From Geobacter sp. FeAm09 (GTDB lineage: Bacteria > Desulfobacterota > Desulfuromonadia > Geobacterales > Pseudopelobacteraceae): a stretch of 64,000 bases of DNA. The translations under genes and the position numbers were made by a program. The stretch covers positions 1,250,501-1,314,500 of the forward strand of contig NZ_CP042466.1 in NCBI RefSeq assembly GCF_008330225.1, given 5' to 3'. Numbering within the stretch: the first letter of the stretch is position 1; each line of letters begins with the position of its first letter. The notes beneath the pieces were generated by a model that saw only the letters and a list, made by a program, of their open reading frames with translations, made no database searches and was not told where the DNA came from. Positions 1 through 8,549 of this stretch are shown here, in pieces.

Positions 1-98
1 GGAGGCTGCAGGGGATACCTGCTGTAAGAGGCGGGCACCAAGACGACGTAATTAGTATGTCGCCTTATACGGAATGTAGATGTTTTTTGTGATCGTTT

Positions 99-329
99 TT
101 GCACAGGACTCATAATTTGGCCAAGGCTAACAATATAAATGAATCTGTATATTTATCGCCAAACGAGTTGGCTGAACGTTGGCGCTGTGGCAGATCATCG
201 GTTGACCGGATAGCCCGGCGAGCCGGGCTTACGCGCCTCTGTCTGGGTGAAGGCAGAAACGGCTTAATCCGGTATGTGCGAAAGGAGGTGGTAGAATATG
301 AATCATCACGCCTGATCGTGATGAAATAA
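99..329 (+). CDS. Small helix-turn-helix DNA-binding protein, excisionase-like
   Basis: A 76-residue protein with a predicted helix-turn-helix around residues 20-45 (LSPNELAERW, then SVDRIARRAG). The layout is that of short MerR/excisionase-type domains with a basic C-terminal part. It lies beside, and convergent to, the integrase gene, so a role in excision or element regulation is likely. The first usable codon is TTG at 99, because a stop lies just upstream in frame. A second TTG at 117 could also be the start, as no strong ribosome binding site decides. Functional inference rests on fold and context only. Confidence 0.55.
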   Translation: MHRTHNLAKANNINESVYLSPNELAERWRCGRSSVDRIARRAGLTRLCLGEGRNGLIRYVRKEVVEYESSRLIVMK

Positions 330-357
330 CGCACAGACATAAAAATATGTTCCACAA

Positions 358-391
358 TGCGCCCAAGGTACCGCAAGTCCCCTTGGGCGCA
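358..391. terminator. Inverted repeat between convergent HTH and integrase genes
   Basis: Perfect 11-bp arms TGCGCCCAAGG and CCTTGGGCGCA surround a 12-nt loop. The repeat lies between the ends of two convergent genes, so a bidirectional terminator is the simplest reading, although the T-tract is weak. Confidence 0.5.
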
Positions 392-402
392 CCCGTTTCT
401 AA

Positions 403-1656
403 CTATCTGTTATTGACAACCAGACGCAATGCCGGCCTTTTTTCTCCATCATTCCTCTGAATATCTGGTTTCTCTTTTTTGATCAGTTCCAGCCTCTGTC
501 GCTGCGATTGCTCAACCGCATTTGGCCCAGAAAACTCCACCGTCTCAAATAGCGACTCCGGCAGGAGGGCTGCATAGTGTTTCTCGCAGATTTGCGGTGA
601 GTTGCCCATCAGCTTGCTGATTTTATAGAGACTTTCACCCCGCATTGCCAGGTGGGAACCAAAGCTGTGCCGGAAGTCCAGGCAGGTCCATTGCAGCCTG
701 GCATCTTCATTGGCGGAACGCAGATGTGCGGAGAAATTATCCGGGTCCCAGCGGTAGCCGTCAGGGGAGGGGAAGAACCAATCGACCAGGGTATATTTTT
801 GCAGATAGGTGTCCAGGTAGCCGCGAAGGGTTCTGCTGATCGGTACTGTCCTGTTTGACCGTGTCTTCGGAACCCAGGATTTACCGTTGAAGCTTTTGTC
901 CCTGATTCTGATAGCTCCGTAGTTCCCGGCCTCCAGATCGATGTCGCTGGGCATCAGCCAGAGGGCTTCCTCGCGACGCAGGCCCGCGTAAATATAGAAC
1001 GCCACCATGGTCTGCAGCATCAGATTGCCGGCCAGGACTTGCAACTGCTCATCGATCTGGGGCATCTTCAGGAAGCGGATATCGCTTTTGATTTCCCGGT
1101 AGCGCTTTACCGCCTCAACAGGGTTTTTGCCGCCCGGGAATTTCACGCCGCCCTCCGTCATGGCCCAGTTGCACATGGTAAGCAGAATCTGGCGATAGTG
1201 GTTGACGGTTTTCGCGGAAACGCCTTTGTAGACGACAAGATTAGCAAGAAAGCCGGAAACCTGGACCGTTGCCAGCTGTTCCAGGCATCCGAGCTCAATC
1301 AGGTCGAATTTTCCCGAAGCTGGTCGCTTTACGGCTTTTGCGGCGATGATGTCGTTTTTGATCTTGAGGCCTTCGCACACCTGGCCGAAGGTGCCCCTGA
1401 GATAGCTGACGACCTTCTGGACATTGCGTTCGGAAGAGTGGGCTTTCAGGTGGAAGACGTACTTATCGACAATATCGGGGAGAGGGGTTTTCGTTGGTAG
1501 GGGAATATCATCCTGCCGCAGCTGGGCCGATTCGATCTGCCTGATTTTTTCCTTGGCAATCTGTAACGAGGTTGTTTCCAGGTTGGCCCGCACCTGCTTG
1601 CCGTTCACGTAGTACTGCGCATAATAGGTTTTGCCACGCTTCTTGAGACTTGCCAT
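403..1656 (-). CDS. Tyrosine recombinase / phage-type integrase
   Basis: A 417-residue site-specific tyrosine recombinase expected to integrate and excise the element at tRNA-fMet. The N-terminal part (about 1-45) looks like an arm-binding domain. The core-binding domain covers roughly 55-190 and the catalytic domain about 195-375. Visible catalytic residues are Arg227 (AGLRREE), Lys264 (VPKTRSNRT), Arg329 and His330 (LDFRHSFGS), and Tyr361 (EKHYA). The first histidine of the usual HxxR box is Leu326 here; I recall the LDFRH form from other integrases, so this need not mean loss of activity. The start is supported by a strong AAGGAGG site. Full length, with no sign of decay. Confidence 0.9.
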   Translation of the reverse strand: MASLKKRGKTYYAQYYVNGKQVRANLETTSLQIAKEKIRQIESAQLRQDDIPLPTKTPLPDIVDKYVFHLKAHSSERNVQKVVSYLRGTFGQVCEGLKIKNDIIAAKAVKRPASGKFDLIELGCLEQLATVQVSGFLANLVVYKGVSAKTVNHYRQILLTMCNWAMTEGGVKFPGGKNPVEAVKRYREIKSDIRFLKMPQIDEQLQVLAGNLMLQTMVAFYIYAGLRREEALWLMPSDIDLEAGNYGAIRIRDKSFNGKSWVPKTRSNRTVPISRTLRGYLDTYLQKYTLVDWFFPSPDGYRWDPDNFSAHLRSANEDARLQWTCLDFRHSFGSHLAMRGESLYKISKLMGNSPQICEKHYAALLPESLFETVEFSGPNAVEQSQRQRLELIKKEKPDIQRNDGEKRPALRLVVNNR

Positions 1657-1695
1657 TGCACACCTCCTTGGTTTGGCGGCAAGTCCTTCGAACCC

Positions 1696-1718
1696 TAGGG
1701 TACAATTTAGGGTACAAT
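1696..1718. repeat. Tandem TAGGGTACAAT repeats, candidate integrase arm sites
   Basis: Two perfect 11-bp copies of TAGGGTACAAT (1696-1706 and 1708-1718) at a 12-bp spacing lie between the integrase start and the tRNA 3' end. Position and spacing fit arm-type binding sites of a tyrosine integrase. They could also control the integrase promoter. Confidence 0.5.
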
Positions 1719-1730
1719 GGCAATAAAAAA

Positions 1731-1757
1731 AGGACTTGCCGGTTACGCAAGTCCTTG
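1731..1757 (-). terminator. Terminator downstream of tRNA-fMet
   Basis: Ten-base arms AAGGACTTGC and GCAAGTCCTT surround a 7-nt loop, with A-runs on the left and T-runs on the right, so the hairpin can terminate in both directions. GCAAGTCC also occurs at 1679-1686 and 372-379. Confidence 0.7.
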
Positions 1758-1765
1758 TTTTTGTT

Positions 1766-1842
<77 letters not shown>

Positions 1843-2137
1843 TCAATTGAAGAATCCCATTTATAGTCCAAATGTTTTTTGTTGTCAATAAAAAATTAAC
1901 ATTTTTTTGTTCCGGCCTCTGAACGGGCGGCGTAACAAGGAAAAGGGGGCGCTACGCCCCGGCGGCGCAGCGCCCCCTCCTCTGGAGGAACATACAATGA
2001 GCTGTTGCATGGCCGCTGCCAAGTAGCCAAACATACTCATTGGTTAATTATATAACGCTCATACGGTGCCACTGTCAACCTCAAAATTGAGGGGGTGAAA
2101 AAATGGCGACAGAAGGGCCGTTCCGGTCAGGTTCGTA
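1843..2137. other. Intergenic region with one GC-rich hairpin
   Basis: No convincing gene. It holds an AT-rich stretch just upstream of tRNA-fMet (its likely promoter) and a hairpin at 1944-1978 with 10-bp arms AGGGGGCGCT and AGCGCCCCCT. Nothing else recognisable. Confidence 0.6.
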
Positions 2138-2173
2138 TTTTGCGGCCCATGTCGTGCGGCATGGGCCGCAAAA
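2138..2173 (-). terminator. Rho-independent terminator after argS and SPOR gene
   Basis: Thirteen-base perfect arms (TTTTGCGGCCCAT and its complement) around a 10-nt loop sit directly behind the stop codon of the SPOR-domain gene, with T-runs at both ends. Confidence 0.8.
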
Positions 2174-2175
2174 CG

Positions 2176-2955
2176 TCAGTCCTTGTCCGGGATGGCGATG
2201 GCCCCCTTGCCGATCTTGCTGGACAACTCCTTGGCCGCGTCCTGCTCCAGCTTCCTGCCGACCCGTACCCGGTACCAGGTCCCCTTGTCCCCTTGATTGG
2301 ACTCGACGAGGAAGACGTTGTAGCCCTTGCCCGCCAGTTTGCTCCGCATGGCCTCGGCCTCGGATTTCAGGCTGTAGGACGCAACCTGCACCGTGAAGCC
2401 GCCCGCGTCGCGCCGAGGTTTCTCCGCCGCCGGGGCCTTCTCGCTGACCGGCTTGGCCGCGTCGCTGCCGTCCTGCTGGGGCTGCTTAGCCACGTTCGCC
2501 GGCATGGCGGCCTGGAGCGGCTGTTTTCCCTTTTCCTCCTTGGCATTGATGCCGCTTCCCATGACATTGCTCTTCTGACCGCTGGGGAGGGTCTTGTAGA
2601 AGCTCAAGGGGGGCTCGGGCATGGTCTGGCCGTTGGGAGGCGGCGTAGCGCCCGGCTGGGGGGGCTGGGTGGGCGTCGGCGCGGCCGGTTGAGGCGCCGC
2701 CGGTTTGGCCGCGGCATCCTGGCGCGGCGCGCTTTCCAGACTGGTCTGCTCCATGGCGGCCTGGTACGATTTTTTGGCGGCTCGCTGGGAGAGGAACCAG
2801 CCGCTGCCGAAGCCGGCGGCAAAGGTGGCCAGGCCGGTGACGACGATGATGACCGTAAGCCGCGCCACCGGTTCCTTGCGGGGACGATTGCCGGTGGGGG
2901 TGGTGACGAACGATTTCTTTGGTTCGCTGTAATCGATCCTCATGGGGGACTCCAT
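2176..2955 (-). CDS. SPOR-domain membrane protein
   Basis: A 259-residue protein with a short cytoplasmic N-terminus, one transmembrane helix (about 32-56), a long Pro/Ala/Gln-rich periplasmic linker (about 75-180) and a C-terminal SPOR domain (about 183-255, beginning FTVQVASYSLKSEAEA). SPOR domains bind denuded glycan strands and concentrate at the division septum, so a role in cell-wall remodelling is likely. The start overlaps the argS stop as TAATG, suggesting translational coupling. A second ATG four codons in, preceded by TGGAG, is an alternative start. The architecture resembles FtsN/DedD-type proteins, but equivalence is not shown. Confidence 0.85.
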   Translation of the reverse strand: MESPMRIDYSEPKKSFVTTPTGNRPRKEPVARLTVIIVVTGLATFAAGFGSGWFLSQRAAKKSYQAAMEQTSLESAPRQDAAAKPAAPQPAAPTPTQPPQPGATPPPNGQTMPEPPLSFYKTLPSGQKSNVMGSGINAKEEKGKQPLQAAMPANVAKQPQQDGSDAAKPVSEKAPAAEKPRRDAGGFTVQVASYSLKSEAEAMRSKLAGKGYNVFLVESNQGDKGTWYRVRVGRKLEQDAAKELSSKIGKGAIAIPDKD

Positions 2956-4646
2956 TACATCCGTTCAGGCGCAGCAATACCCAGGAGCGCGAGGGCGTTC
3001 TTCAGGGTCTGGGCGGTGCGTGCGAGCAGGTAGAGGCGCGCGGCGGTCAGGGCCGGGTCTTCGGTGATGACCCGGTTCTTGTTGTAAAAGCCGTGGAAGC
3101 AGCCGGCCAGTTCGGTCAAGTAGTAGGTGAGACGGTGCGGCTCGAAGTGGACGGCGCAATCGTCGACGGTATCCGGCAGGGCGCACAGAAGTTTGATGAG
3201 CTGCAGTTCCTCCGGGGTAGTGAGGAGCGCAAGCGCCTCCGGCGCCGGGTTCCGGGGCGCGGTAAACCCCTTTTCGGCGGCGTTCTCGAAGATGCTGCAG
3301 ATGCGGGCGTGGGCGTACTGGACGTAGTAGACCGGGTTTTCGTTGGTCTGCTGCTTGGCCAGGTCGATGTCGAACACCAGTTGGGCGTCCACCTTGCGCA
3401 TCAGGAAGAAGAAGCGGGTGGCGTCGCGCCCCACCTCGTCGATCAGATCCCGCAGGGTGACGTAGCTGCCGGCCCTTTTGGAGATCTTGACCTCCTCGCC
3501 GCCGCGCATGACGGTGACCATCTGGTGCAGCACGTACTCGGGCCATCCCTGGGGGATGCCCATGTCCAGGGCCTGAAGGCCGGCCCGTACCCTGGTGATG
3601 GTGCTGTGGTGGTCGGCGCCCTGTTCGTTGATGACCCGGGTGAAGCCACGTTTCCATTTGCCCAGGTGGTAGGCCACGTCCGGGATGAAGTAGGTGTAGG
3701 CGCCGTCGCTCTTGCGCATCACCCGGTCCTTGTCGTCGCCGAAGTCGGTGGTGCGCAGCCAGAGCGCACCGTCCTGCTCGTAGGCGTGCTTGTTGGCGAT
3801 GAGCCTTTGCACCACCTCGTCCACGCTGCCGTCGGCGTACAGGCCCGACTCCAGGGAGTAGACGTCGAAGGCCACGTCGAAGGCGGCCAGGTCCAGGTCC
3901 TGCTCCCGGCGCAGGTAGGCCACGGCAAAGGTGCGGATGGCGTCCAGGTTGTGGGGGTCGCCGGCGGCCTTGGTGTGCTGGTCGCTGGCCTCCACGGTCT
4001 CCTTGTCCAGGTAGGCCTTGGCCACGTCCTTGATGTAGTCCCCCTGGTAGCCGTCCGTGGGCCAGCGGGGGTCATCCGGCTCGATGCCGAGGCAGCGGGC
4101 CTGGACGGAGAGCGCCAGGTTGCCGATCTGCTGGCCGGCGTCGTTGTAGTAGAATTCGCGGGTCACCGCCCAGCCGGCGGCCCCCATGATGCGGCAGAGG
4201 GTGTCGCCGATGGCGGCGCCGCGGCCGTGGCCGATGTGCAAAGGTCCGGTGGGGTTGGCGCTGACGAATTCGATCTGCACCTTGTTTCCGCCGCCGGCGG
4301 CGGTGCGGCCGAAGGCTGCGCCCTGCTCCTCGATCTCCAGAAGCGCGGACTGCCAGGCAGCCGGGGTGACGAAGAGGTTGATGAAGCCGGGGCCGGCGAT
4401 CTCGGTCTTGGCCAGGAGGCCGTTGCCATCCCCCAGGTGACGGAGGACGACCTCGGCTACCTGGCGGGGGGCTTTGCGTTCGCCCTTGGCCATCTGCATG
4501 GCGATATTGCAGGAAAAGTCCCCGTGGTCCGGGTTGTCCGGCGTGCCGATGATAACGGCGGGGAATGTGGGCGAGAGAAGTTCTTCTGCGGCGGCAGCGG
4601 TCTGCAGGGCGGTTTCGACAAGGGCGGCAATTCTGTTTCGCATCAT
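2955..4646 (-). CDS. argS: Arginyl-tRNA synthetase
   Basis: A 563-residue class I aminoacyl-tRNA synthetase that charges tRNA-Arg in the cytoplasm. The N-terminal domain is followed by the HIGH motif in [14 protein letters not shown] (around residue 135) and the KMSKS-equivalent EVKISKRAG (around 377). The C-terminal helical domain carries the expected ARICSIF and [17 protein letters not shown] blocks. Length is normal for the bacterial enzyme. The downstream SPOR gene overlaps its stop by one base, and a small Cys-rich gene and ftsB lie upstream on the same strand. Confidence 0.97.
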   Translation of the reverse strand: MMRNRIAALVETALQTAAAAEELLSPTFPAVIIGTPDNPDHGDFSCNIAMQMAKGERKAPRQVAEVVLRHLGDGNGLLAKTEIAGPGFINLFVTPAAWQSALLEIEEQGAAFGRTAAGGGNKVQIEFVSANPTGPLHIGHGRGAAIGDTLCRIMGAAGWAVTREFYYNDAGQQIGNLALSVQARCLGIEPDDPRWPTDGYQGDYIKDVAKAYLDKETVEASDQHTKAAGDPHNLDAIRTFAVAYLRREQDLDLAAFDVAFDVYSLESGLYADGSVDEVVQRLIANKHAYEQDGALWLRTTDFGDDKDRVMRKSDGAYTYFIPDVAYHLGKWKRGFTRVINEQGADHHSTITRVRAGLQALDMGIPQGWPEYVLHQMVTVMRGGEEVKISKRAGSYVTLRDLIDEVGRDATRFFFLMRKVDAQLVFDIDLAKQQTNENPVYYVQYAHARICSIFENAAEKGFTAPRNPAPEALALLTTPEELQLIKLLCALPDTVDDCAVHFEPHRLTYYLTELAGCFHGFYNKNRVITEDPALTAARLYLLARTAQTLKNALALLGIAAPERM

Positions 4647-4683
4647 TGTGTGGGTGGTTCCTTACTGTCAGCCTGATTTTCTG

Positions 4684-4821
4684 TTATTTCGGTTCCTCGC
4701 CGCTGTCCTTGATGCTGACATCCCGCGAAAAGTCGGGGCAGTGCGCTCCTCCGTCGGAGACACTGAATCGTTTGGCGCAGTTTTCGCGCCAGGCGCACAC
4801 GGCGCAGCTTTGTCGTGACAT
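4684..4821 (-). CDS. Small cysteine-rich protein, 45 residues, unknown function
   Basis: A short open frame beginning MSRQSCAVCAWRENCAKRF, with four cysteines: C6-x2-C9, C15 and C28 (HCPDFSRD). The pattern suggests a small metal-binding or thiol protein without a signal peptide. It fits between argS (37 bp downstream) and ftsB (30 bp upstream) on the same strand, so all three may share a transcript. The frame is easy to miss, because a longer spurious frame covers it. I believe it is real from the ordered Cys spacing and fit in the operon; similar short proteins occur in Geobacter relatives as far as I recall. No function is assigned. Confidence 0.65.
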   Translation of the reverse strand: MSRQSCAVCAWRENCAKRFSVSDGGAHCPDFSRDVSIKDSGEEPK

Positions 4822-4851
4822 GGCATCTATCCTGAAAAGCGGTGGATTCGG

Positions 4852-5145
4852 TTATTTCTTTTCCTGGGGAAACTGGTAGATCACCTCGTTCGAGCGCACA
4901 AACCCGAAATCCTTGCGGGCGATGCTTTCCAGGTAGCGGCGGTCGGACTTGAGGGCGGCGATCTCCCGCTTCAGTTTTTCGTTTTCGAGCCTGGTGCCGT
5001 TCAGCCGTTCCTCGACGCCGACGATGTCCTGGCGGATCTCGTAAATGCGCAGGAGCCCCTTGTCGCCGAAGACGGTGAAGAAAAGGATGAATGCGAGGCA
5101 TCCGGCCGGGAAGAGGTAGATCCTTTTCTGGAAGGGCAGGTTCAC
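4852..5145 (-). CDS. ftsB: FtsB/DivIC-family septum formation initiator
   Basis: A 97-residue bitopic membrane protein. One transmembrane helix (about 8-28) is followed by a coiled coil (about 32-72, VGVEERLNGTRLENEKLKRE), then the family ending ESIARKDFGFVRSNEVIYQF. FtsB works with FtsL and FtsQ to recruit and activate septal peptidoglycan synthesis. Length and topology match the family. It lies upstream of the Cys-rich protein and argS on the same strand. FtsB versus DivIC cannot be told apart from sequence, and the family name is meant broadly. Confidence 0.88.
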   Translation of the reverse strand: MNLPFQKRIYLFPAGCLAFILFFTVFGDKGLLRIYEIRQDIVGVEERLNGTRLENEKLKREIAALKSDRRYLESIARKDFGFVRSNEVIYQFPQEKK

Positions 5146-5320
5146 GTGGTCATCCTTTGGCGCTCTGCAAATATGACATGAACATCTTGCCTCTCATCTT
5201 CCGGCCGCTTTTGGCCGAGCCCCAATCATAGAATCCTCTGCGTAGCCCAGGTTACGCCTGCGGTTTTCCTCAATCGGTTCAACCAAGTCCGACCTGAATC
5301 CGAGCGCAATTTTGTCCATG

Positions 5321-6268
5321 TTATCTTTGAACAGCTCCTTTGCCGATCCGCGCGGCAAAATACTCGGCCGTCGTGGCCAACCCCGCGTCCAGTTCCACCC
5401 GGGGTTTCCACCCCAGCCGCTCCCCGGCCAGCGAGATGTCCGGCCGGCGCTGCTTGGGATCGTCCTGGGGAAGGGGCTTGAAGATCACCTTCGATCTCGA
5501 TCCTGTAATTGTAATGATTTTTTCGGCAAACTCAAGGATTGTGTTTTCCACCGGGTTGCCCAGGTTTACCGGTCCGGTGAAGTCGTCGCACTCCATCATG
5601 CGGCACATGCCGTCCACCAGGTCGGAGACGTAGCAGAAGGAACGGGTCTGTGAGCCGTCGCCGTAGACCGTGATGTCCTGGTTGCGCAGCGCCTGGAGGA
5701 TGAAGTTGGACACCACGCGGCCGTCGTTTTCGGCCATGCGGGGGCCGTAGGTATTGAAGATGCGGATGATGCGGATATCCACCCTGTTCTGGCGGTGGTA
5801 GTCCATCATCAGGGTCTCGGCCACCCGTTTCCCCTCGTCGTAGCAGCTGCGGATGCCGATGGGGTTGACGTTGCCCCAGTAGGCCTCGGTCTGGGGGTGC
5901 ACCTGGGGATCGCCGTAGACCTCGGACGTGGACGCCTGGAGGATGCGGGCCTTGACCCGCTTGGCCATCCCCAGCATGTTGATGGCGCCCATGACGCTGG
6001 TCTTCAAGGTTTTGACCGCGTTGTACTGGTAGTGCACCGGCGAGGCGGGGCAGGCCAGGTTGTAGATGCGGTCCACCTCCAGAAGGATCGGCTCCACGAT
6101 GTCGTGGCGGACCAGTTCGAAGCGGTGGTTGTCCATCAGGTGGATGATGTTGTCCTTGCTACCGGTGAAGAAGTTGTCCAGGCAGATGACGTCGTGCCCT
6201 TCGCCAAGGAGCCGTTCGCACAGGTGTGAGCCGAGGAACCCTGCGCCGCCGGTGACCAGGATGCGCAT
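5321..6268 (-). CDS. uxs: UDP-glucuronate decarboxylase (UDP-xylose synthase)
   Basis: A 315-residue extended short-chain dehydrogenase. The Rossmann motif is [15 protein letters not shown] at the N-terminus, the active-site block is STSEVYGDP, and the YxxxK-containing segment is [13 protein letters not shown]. It converts UDP-glucuronate to UDP-xylose (or the 4-keto sugar) for envelope polysaccharide. The product of the upstream ugd gene is its substrate, and the ATG overlaps the ugd stop as TAATG, so the two are coupled. The frame stays open upstream inside ugd, but the glycine-rich motif places the start at 6268. A dTDP-glucose dehydratase-like role is less likely given the ugd partner. 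Confidence 0.9.
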   Translation of the reverse strand: MRILVTGGAGFLGSHLCERLLGEGHDVICLDNFFTGSKDNIIHLMDNHRFELVRHDIVEPILLEVDRIYNLACPASPVHYQYNAVKTLKTSVMGAINMLGMAKRVKARILQASTSEVYGDPQVHPQTEAYWGNVNPIGIRSCYDEGKRVAETLMMDYHRQNRVDIRIIRIFNTYGPRMAENDGRVVSNFILQALRNQDITVYGDGSQTRSFCYVSDLVDGMCRMMECDDFTGPVNLGNPVENTILEFAEKIITITGSRSKVIFKPLPQDDPKQRRPDISLAGERLGWKPRVELDAGLATTAEYFAARIGKGAVQR

Positions 6269-7626
6269 TATTTCACCCCGCCGCAGATGCCACCGCCGCA
6301 ACGGCCCAGGGGGATGTAGCTGAATCCGGCGGCCGCCATGCGGTCCGGTTTGTAGAGGTTGCGGCCGTCCACCACAAGGGGGTTCTTCAGGGCGTCCTTG
6401 ATGCGGTCGAAATCCGGGTTGCGGTATTCGCTCCAGTCGGTGATGACGGCCAGGGCGTCGGCGTTTTCCAGGATCGCGTACTGATTGGTGCTGTATTCGA
6501 TCCGGTCTCCGAAGACCTTCTGGGCCTCCTTGAGCGCTTCCGGGTCGTGGGCGCGCACCGTGGCGCCGGCTGCCAGCAGGCGCTCGATGACGGTGATGGC
6601 GGGGGCTTCCCGCATGTCGTCGGTGCGCGGCTTGAAGGAGAGGCCCCAGCAGGCCACGGTGCGCCCGGTGAGCGGCAGCTCTTCGTCCGGCGAGCCGAGC
6701 GCCTTGATGAGCTTGTGGGCCAGGACCTCCTTCTGGCGCTCGTTCACGTCCTCCACCGCTTTGAGCAGCAGGAAGTCGTAGTCGCACTCCTCGGCGGTCT
6801 TGATCAGGGCCTTGACGTCCTTGGGAAAGCAGGAGCCGCCGTAGCCGGGACCGGGAAAGAGGAAGTCGTAGCCGATGCGCGAATCGGAGCCGATTCCCTC
6901 GCGCACGGCGGCCACGTCGGCGCCCATGCAGTCGCACAGGTTGGCGATCTGGTTCATGAAGGAGATGCGGGTGGCCAGCATGGCGTTGGCGGCGTACTTG
7001 GTCATCTCGGCGCTGCGGATGTCCATGACGATCAGGCGGTTCTGCTTGCGCATGTAGGGGTCGTACAGCTCCTTCATGATCTCGGCGGTACGCACGTTGT
7101 CGGTGCCGATCACCACCCGGTCCGGTTTCATGAAGTCGTCGATGGCCGCCCCCTCCTTGAGGAACTCGGGGTTGGAGACCACGTCGAACTCGAAGGCCAC
7201 GCCGCGGGAGGCCAGCTCTCCCTTGACGGCCTCCCGGACCTTGTCGGCGGTGCCGACCGGGACGGTGGACTTGTCCACGATAATCTTGAAGCCGTTCATG
7301 GCGCGGCCGATATCCCGGGCCACGCCCAGGACGTACTTCAGGTCGGCCGAGCCGTCCTCGCCGGGAGGGGTGCCCACGGCGATGAAGCAGACCAGCGAGG
7401 CTTGCACCGCCTCGGCCATCTCGGTGGTGAAGGAAAGGCGACCTTCGGCCTGGTTGCGCAGCACCATCTCCTTCAGGCCCGGCTCGTAGATCGGGATGAT
7501 ACCTTCCTTGAGGCCGTCAATTTTGTTTTTGTCAACATCCACGGCGATGACGCTGTTGCCGCTTTCGGCAAAGCAGGCCGCCGCCACAAGACCCACATAA
7601 CCGGCCCCAAAGATACATATTTTCAT
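6268..7626 (-). CDS. ugd: UDP-glucose 6-dehydrogenase
   Basis: A 452-residue NAD-dependent enzyme oxidising UDP-glucose to UDP-glucuronate. The N-terminus is a Rossmann domain ([20 protein letters not shown]). The central region carries the catalytic cysteine in [10 protein letters not shown] (around residue 260), and the C-terminal UDP-binding domain follows. Length is typical. It is followed directly by the UDP-glucuronate decarboxylase gene with a one-base overlap, so the pair supplies UDP-xylose-type precursors for LPS or exopolysaccharide. No glycosyltransferase genes are adjacent. Confidence 0.96.
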   Translation of the reverse strand: MKICIFGAGYVGLVAAACFAESGNSVIAVDVDKNKIDGLKEGIIPIYEPGLKEMVLRNQAEGRLSFTTEMAEAVQASLVCFIAVGTPPGEDGSADLKYVLGVARDIGRAMNGFKIIVDKSTVPVGTADKVREAVKGELASRGVAFEFDVVSNPEFLKEGAAIDDFMKPDRVVIGTDNVRTAEIMKELYDPYMRKQNRLIVMDIRSAEMTKYAANAMLATRISFMNQIANLCDCMGADVAAVREGIGSDSRIGYDFLFPGPGYGGSCFPKDVKALIKTAEECDYDFLLLKAVEDVNERQKEVLAHKLIKALGSPDEELPLTGRTVACWGLSFKPRTDDMREAPAITVIERLLAAGATVRAHDPEALKEAQKVFGDRIEYSTNQYAILENADALAVITDWSEYRNPDFDRIKDALKNPLVVDGRNLYKPDRMAAAGFSYIPLGRCGGGICGGVK

Positions 7627-7706
7627 TCAGTCGCTCCGGAAGAGTAAGGATAATTTAACTTCTATAACATATATCCACTTGTAATTCCAGCGCAATTAAC
7701 GCTCAT

Positions 7707-8549
7707 TCACGCGTTGTTCGCGTCGTTTTGAACCCGCAGCGCCTCGGAATAGGCCGCATTTTTGGAAACGCCGGTCATTTCGGCGGCTTTCCGGGCGGCG
7801 TCCTTGACCGTCATCCCCTCCTCGCGCAGCAGGCGGTGCAGCAGTTCGGGCAGCGGCTCGGTCTCCTCCGGCACTGTTTCGCCCGGCGCCACCAGGATGA
7901 CCACCTCGCCCCGGACCTTGGCCCGGCCGACCGTTGCCAGCACCTCGCTCACCGTGCCCCGGATGAACTCCTCGTAGATCTTGGTCAGCTCCCGGGCCAC
8001 CACAACCTGCCGTTCTCCCAGCACCTCCCGCATATCCCGCAGGGTCTCCTCCAGGCGGTGAGGCGCCTCGTAGAAGAGCAGGGTTCCCGGCCGGGAGGCC
8101 ATGGCGCTCAGGAACGCCCGGCGCTTCCCCTGGCGGTTCGGCGGGAAACCGGCAAAGGTGAAGGTGTCGCTGGGGAGCCCCGAGGCGGAGAGGGCGGTGA
8201 TGGCGGCGCAGGAGCCGGGGATGGGGACGACCTGGATGCCTTCGGCCACGGCGGCCCGAACCAGATTGAAGCCGGGATCGGAGATGCAGGGGGTGCCGGC
8301 GTCGGAGATCAGGGCCACGGATCGTTCCTCCCGCAGCGCCTGGAGAATCCGTTCCCCCTTGAACTGCTGGTTGTGGTCGAAATAGGAGGTGAGCGGCTTG
8401 GAGATGCCGAAATGGTTGAGCAGCTTGAGGGAGTGGCGGGTGTCCTCGGCGGCGATCAGGTCCACCTCCCCCAGGATGCGCACGGCCCGGTAGGTCATGT
8501 CCTCCAGGTTGCCGATGGGGGTGGCCAGGATGTAGAGGGTGCCCGCCAT
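7707..8549 (-). CDS. rsmI: 16S rRNA (cytidine1402-2'-O)-methyltransferase
   Basis: A 280-residue SAM-dependent methyltransferase of the tetrapyrrole-methylase fold that modifies C1402 in the decoding centre of 16S rRNA. The family signatures are GTLYILATPIGNLEDMT at the N-terminus, EDTRHSLKLLNHF, and SDAGTPCISDPG (around 84-95). It starts directly behind the amidase stop codon on the same strand, so co-transcription is likely although the functions are unrelated. Length and motifs are normal. Confidence 0.95.
   Translation of the reverse strand: MAGTLYILATPIGNLEDMTYRAVRILGEVDLIAAEDTRHSLKLLNHFGISKPLTSYFDHNQQFKGERILQALREERSVALISDAGTPCISDPGFNLVRAAVAEGIQVVPIPGSCAAITALSASGLPSDTFTFAGFPPNRQGKRRAFLSAMASRPGTLLFYEAPHRLEETLRDMREVLGERQVVVARELTKIYEEFIRGTVSEVLATVGRAKVRGEVVILVAPGETVPEETEPLPELLHRLLREEGMTVKDAARKAAEMTGVSKNAAYSEALRVQNDANNA

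Larger units (their letters stand above)
1..1765. mobile_element. End of an integrative element inserted at tRNA-fMet
   Basis: The tyrosine integrase gene starts about 110 bp from the 3' end of an initiator tRNA gene and is transcribed away from it. This is the usual layout of a tRNA-targeted genomic island or prophage. Short direct repeats between integrase and tRNA look like arm-type binding sites. Two element genes are visible (a small HTH protein and the integrase). The rest of the element and its second attachment site lie beyond the left edge, so size and cargo are unknown. The inner boundary is inferred from the tRNA 3' end; no second att copy is available for comparison. Confidence 0.7.

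Noticed and set aside
1-98. Possible 3' end of a gene at the left edge
   Set aside because: All frames stop within the first 100 bases, and none gives a recognisable ending, so nothing can be supported.
4643-5101. A 152-codon minus-strand frame over the argS-ftsB gap
   Set aside because: Its Arg/Pro-rich translation overlaps ftsB and the Cys-rich small gene in other frames and resembles no protein.
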